Positions 5,516 to 6,452 of a stretch of DNA of 6,452 bases are shown here, piece after piece. The stretch's first letter is position 1; each line of letters starts with the position of its first letter. Where the stretch lies: NCBI GenBank assembly GCA_022571535.1, contig JACZXR010000148.1, positions 1-6,452 on the forward strand, given 5' to 3'. The notes under the pieces are model-generated. The model was not told where the DNA came from and did not search any database. It saw only the letters and a program-made list of their open reading frames with translations. The position numbers and the translations under genes are program-made. This stretch comes from Deltaproteobacteria bacterium (GTDB lineage: Bacteria; Desulfobacterota; Binatia; UBA9968; CAXXLF01).

Positions 5516-5593
5516 TACAGACAGAATTGGTCGACGGGACGGAGTCGGAAAGTCCTGGAACACGCGAGACCTGAGGATCTCCACTCCCGCGGA
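5516..5593 (+). other. Apparent recombination junction with leftover amidohydrolase coding sequence
   Basis: These 78 bases between the pyrE stop codon and the annotated GTG stay open in the amidohydrolase frame, which is also the pyrE frame. They translate to a peptide containing SRKVLEHARPEDLHSRG directly before AVVDHSVS. In LigI-like proteins a segment of this kind (a helix ending RGVAVVD) sits at this point, so the gene once extended further upstream. The visible homology fades about where the pyrE stop occurs. Confidence 0.6.
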
Positions 5594-6184
5594 GTGGCAG
5601 TCGTAGATCACTCGGTTTCGGTGGAAGAGCTAGATCGTCTTACCAAGGCAGGTATCCGAGGAGTCCGCTTTAATTTTGTTGATGTCGCTGATTCCCAGGG
5701 TGAACTGCCCTTGGAGAATTTGAAGCATCTCGCCGAGCGCATTAAGCCGCTCCAGTGGCACGTGGAGCTATTAGTTCACGTTGACAGACTTCCTGATTTT
5801 GACGAATTGTTCGCGGATTTCCCTGTCGACATCGTAGTGGGACACATGGGTAACATGCGTCCTGCTCAGGATGTCAACGCGCCAGGTTTCCAGGCCCTGT
5901 TGCGGCTCGTGCGCACAGGACGCTGCTGGGTGAAGGTAACTGCACCCTACCGGATTTCCTCCCATGACCTGCCCTATGGAGACGTGGTTCCGATAGCAAA
6001 CGCGCTTGTAGACGCTGCGCCGGATCGCATGATCTGGGGCACAGACTGGCCTCATGTCATGCTCAAGAAGCAGATGCCAAATGACGGGGCCCTGTGTGAT
6101 TTACTGGCAGACTGGATCCCCGACCCCGATAGACGGAATCAGGTGCTTGTCGACAACCCTGCGAAATTATATGGATTCCACTAA
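5594..6184 (+). CDS. N-terminally truncated amidohydrolase, LigI (2-pyrone-4,6-dicarboxylate hydrolase)-like; probable remnant
   Basis: The C-terminal two thirds of a TIM-barrel amidohydrolase related to LigI, which hydrolyses 2-pyrone-4,6-dicarboxylate in lignin-aromatic breakdown. Retained motifs, counted from the GTG: GIRGVRFN at 20-27, QWHVEL at 54-59, GHMG at 83-86 (a conserved barrel histidine), CWVKVTAPYRIS at 111-122, IWGTDWPH at 147-154 (conserved aspartate), and the family terminus VDNPAKLYGF at 186-195. The whole protein is usually near 270-290 residues; here 196 follow the GTG, or 222 codons if counted from the pyrE stop. The first strand with the HxH motif is absent. The GTG has no ribosome-binding site and lies inside a 7-bp hairpin (5581-5597), so translation from it is doubtful. 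The remaining frame has no stops, pointing to a recent truncation. The exact substrate is unknown. Confidence 0.8.
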   Translation: MAVVDHSVSVEELDRLTKAGIRGVRFNFVDVADSQGELPLENLKHLAERIKPLQWHVELLVHVDRLPDFDELFADFPVDIVVGHMGNMRPAQDVNAPGFQALLRLVRTGRCWVKVTAPYRISSHDLPYGDVVPIANALVDAAPDRMIWGTDWPHVMLKKQMPNDGALCDLLADWIPDPDRRNQVLVDNPAKLYGFH

Positions 6185-6187
6185 GCC

Positions 6188-6452
6188 CTACGTTCTCGCG
6201 CGACTCGCGGTTGCCTGCTCAGACTCCTTCAAGCTCGTCCCGTCGATACCATAAGTTATCGCGCCGGAGGTAAGTAGCATGAGTCCGAGCACTACCAAAA
6301 AGCCGTTGTAGGTTCCTGAATAGTCGAACGCGATGCTGCCGAGAAGCGGGCCGCTGGCAGAGCCGATCTGATGGACGATAAAACTGAGTCCAAGAATCAA
6401 CCCGGCAATTCTTGGACCAACCGCTTCGAAAAACATCACATTGTTAACCGCA
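6188..6452 (-). CDS. MFS transporter, C-terminal fragment cut by the window edge
   Basis: The last 87 or so residues of a major facilitator superfamily membrane protein whose gene runs off the right edge. The frame stays open to the final base, and the GTG at 6439 is only an internal codon. Two hydrophobic segments are visible. One follows GPRIAG and includes LGLSFIVHQIGSASGPLLGS, the usual penultimate helix with its H-Q-x-G element. The other is FLVVLGLMLLTSGAITYGI, the last helix, followed by a polar tail ending SRART. MFS carriers of this type often sit beside catabolic amidohydrolases, so it may have belonged with the truncated neighbour before the rearrangement. The two genes converge with only three bases between stop codons, and no terminator is visible between them. 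The substrate cannot be judged. Confidence 0.8.
   Translation of the reverse strand, partial: AVNNVMFFEAVGPRIAGLILGLSFIVHQIGSASGPLLGSIAFDYSGTYNGFLVVLGLMLLTSGAITYGIDGTSLKESEQATASRART

Noticed and set aside
5581..5597. 7-bp hairpin with a triloop around the GTG of the amidohydrolase as a translational switch
   Set aside because: It lies inside sequence that looks like former coding DNA of the untruncated gene, so a regulatory role is unlikely.

Overview
The window holds a complete ABC-type uptake operon on the minus strand (about 176-3698), a divergently transcribed pair of orotate phosphoribosyltransferase (OPRT)-like genes on the plus strand (4108-5515), an amidohydrolase that has lost its front end (5594-6184), and the C-terminal end of an MFS transporter entering from the right edge (6188-6452, minus). 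There are no rRNA, tRNA, CRISPR or transposase genes. Base composition is close to balanced, with AT-rich intergenic DNA.

Organism: a Gram-negative-type bacterium is likely, because the binding protein has a Sec signal peptide without a lipobox. The gene mix (NMT1/SsuA-type transporter, LigI-like amidohydrolase, MFS exporter, OPRTs of the type I associate with alphaproteobacteria) is typical of uncultivated soil or sediment lineages. A CUUG-capped palindrome at 3918-3937 resembles dispersed repeats I recall from Desulfobacterota-like genomes. This placement is inference and weak.

Layout: in transcription order the transporter operon is binding protein, a strong GC hairpin, permease A, permease B, ATPase. 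The last three are packed with gaps of 9 and 2 bases, so they are probably translationally coupled. The 409-base divergent intergenic region (3699-4107) carries a plausible minus-strand promoter, an inverted repeat at the predicted transcription start, a REP-like palindrome, and the leader of the OPRT pair. The two OPRT-like genes are diverged tandem paralogs separated by 82 bases. The second keeps most catalytic signatures; the first has lost several.

How the genes may work together: the divergent arrangement suggests, but does not prove, that the transporter imports a planar pyrimidine-like or aromatic acid that one or both phosphoribosyltransferases attach to PRPP. NMT1/THI5-type binding proteins are known for thiamin-pyrimidine precursors, riboflavin and sulfonates, so the substrate cannot be read from sequence. 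The region right of 5515 looks like a recombination junction. Amidohydrolase homology begins within a few codons of the second OPRT stop codon, without the N-terminal part that carries the family's HxH motif, so that gene is probably a remnant. It converges with the MFS gene, leaving only 3 bases between the stop codons.
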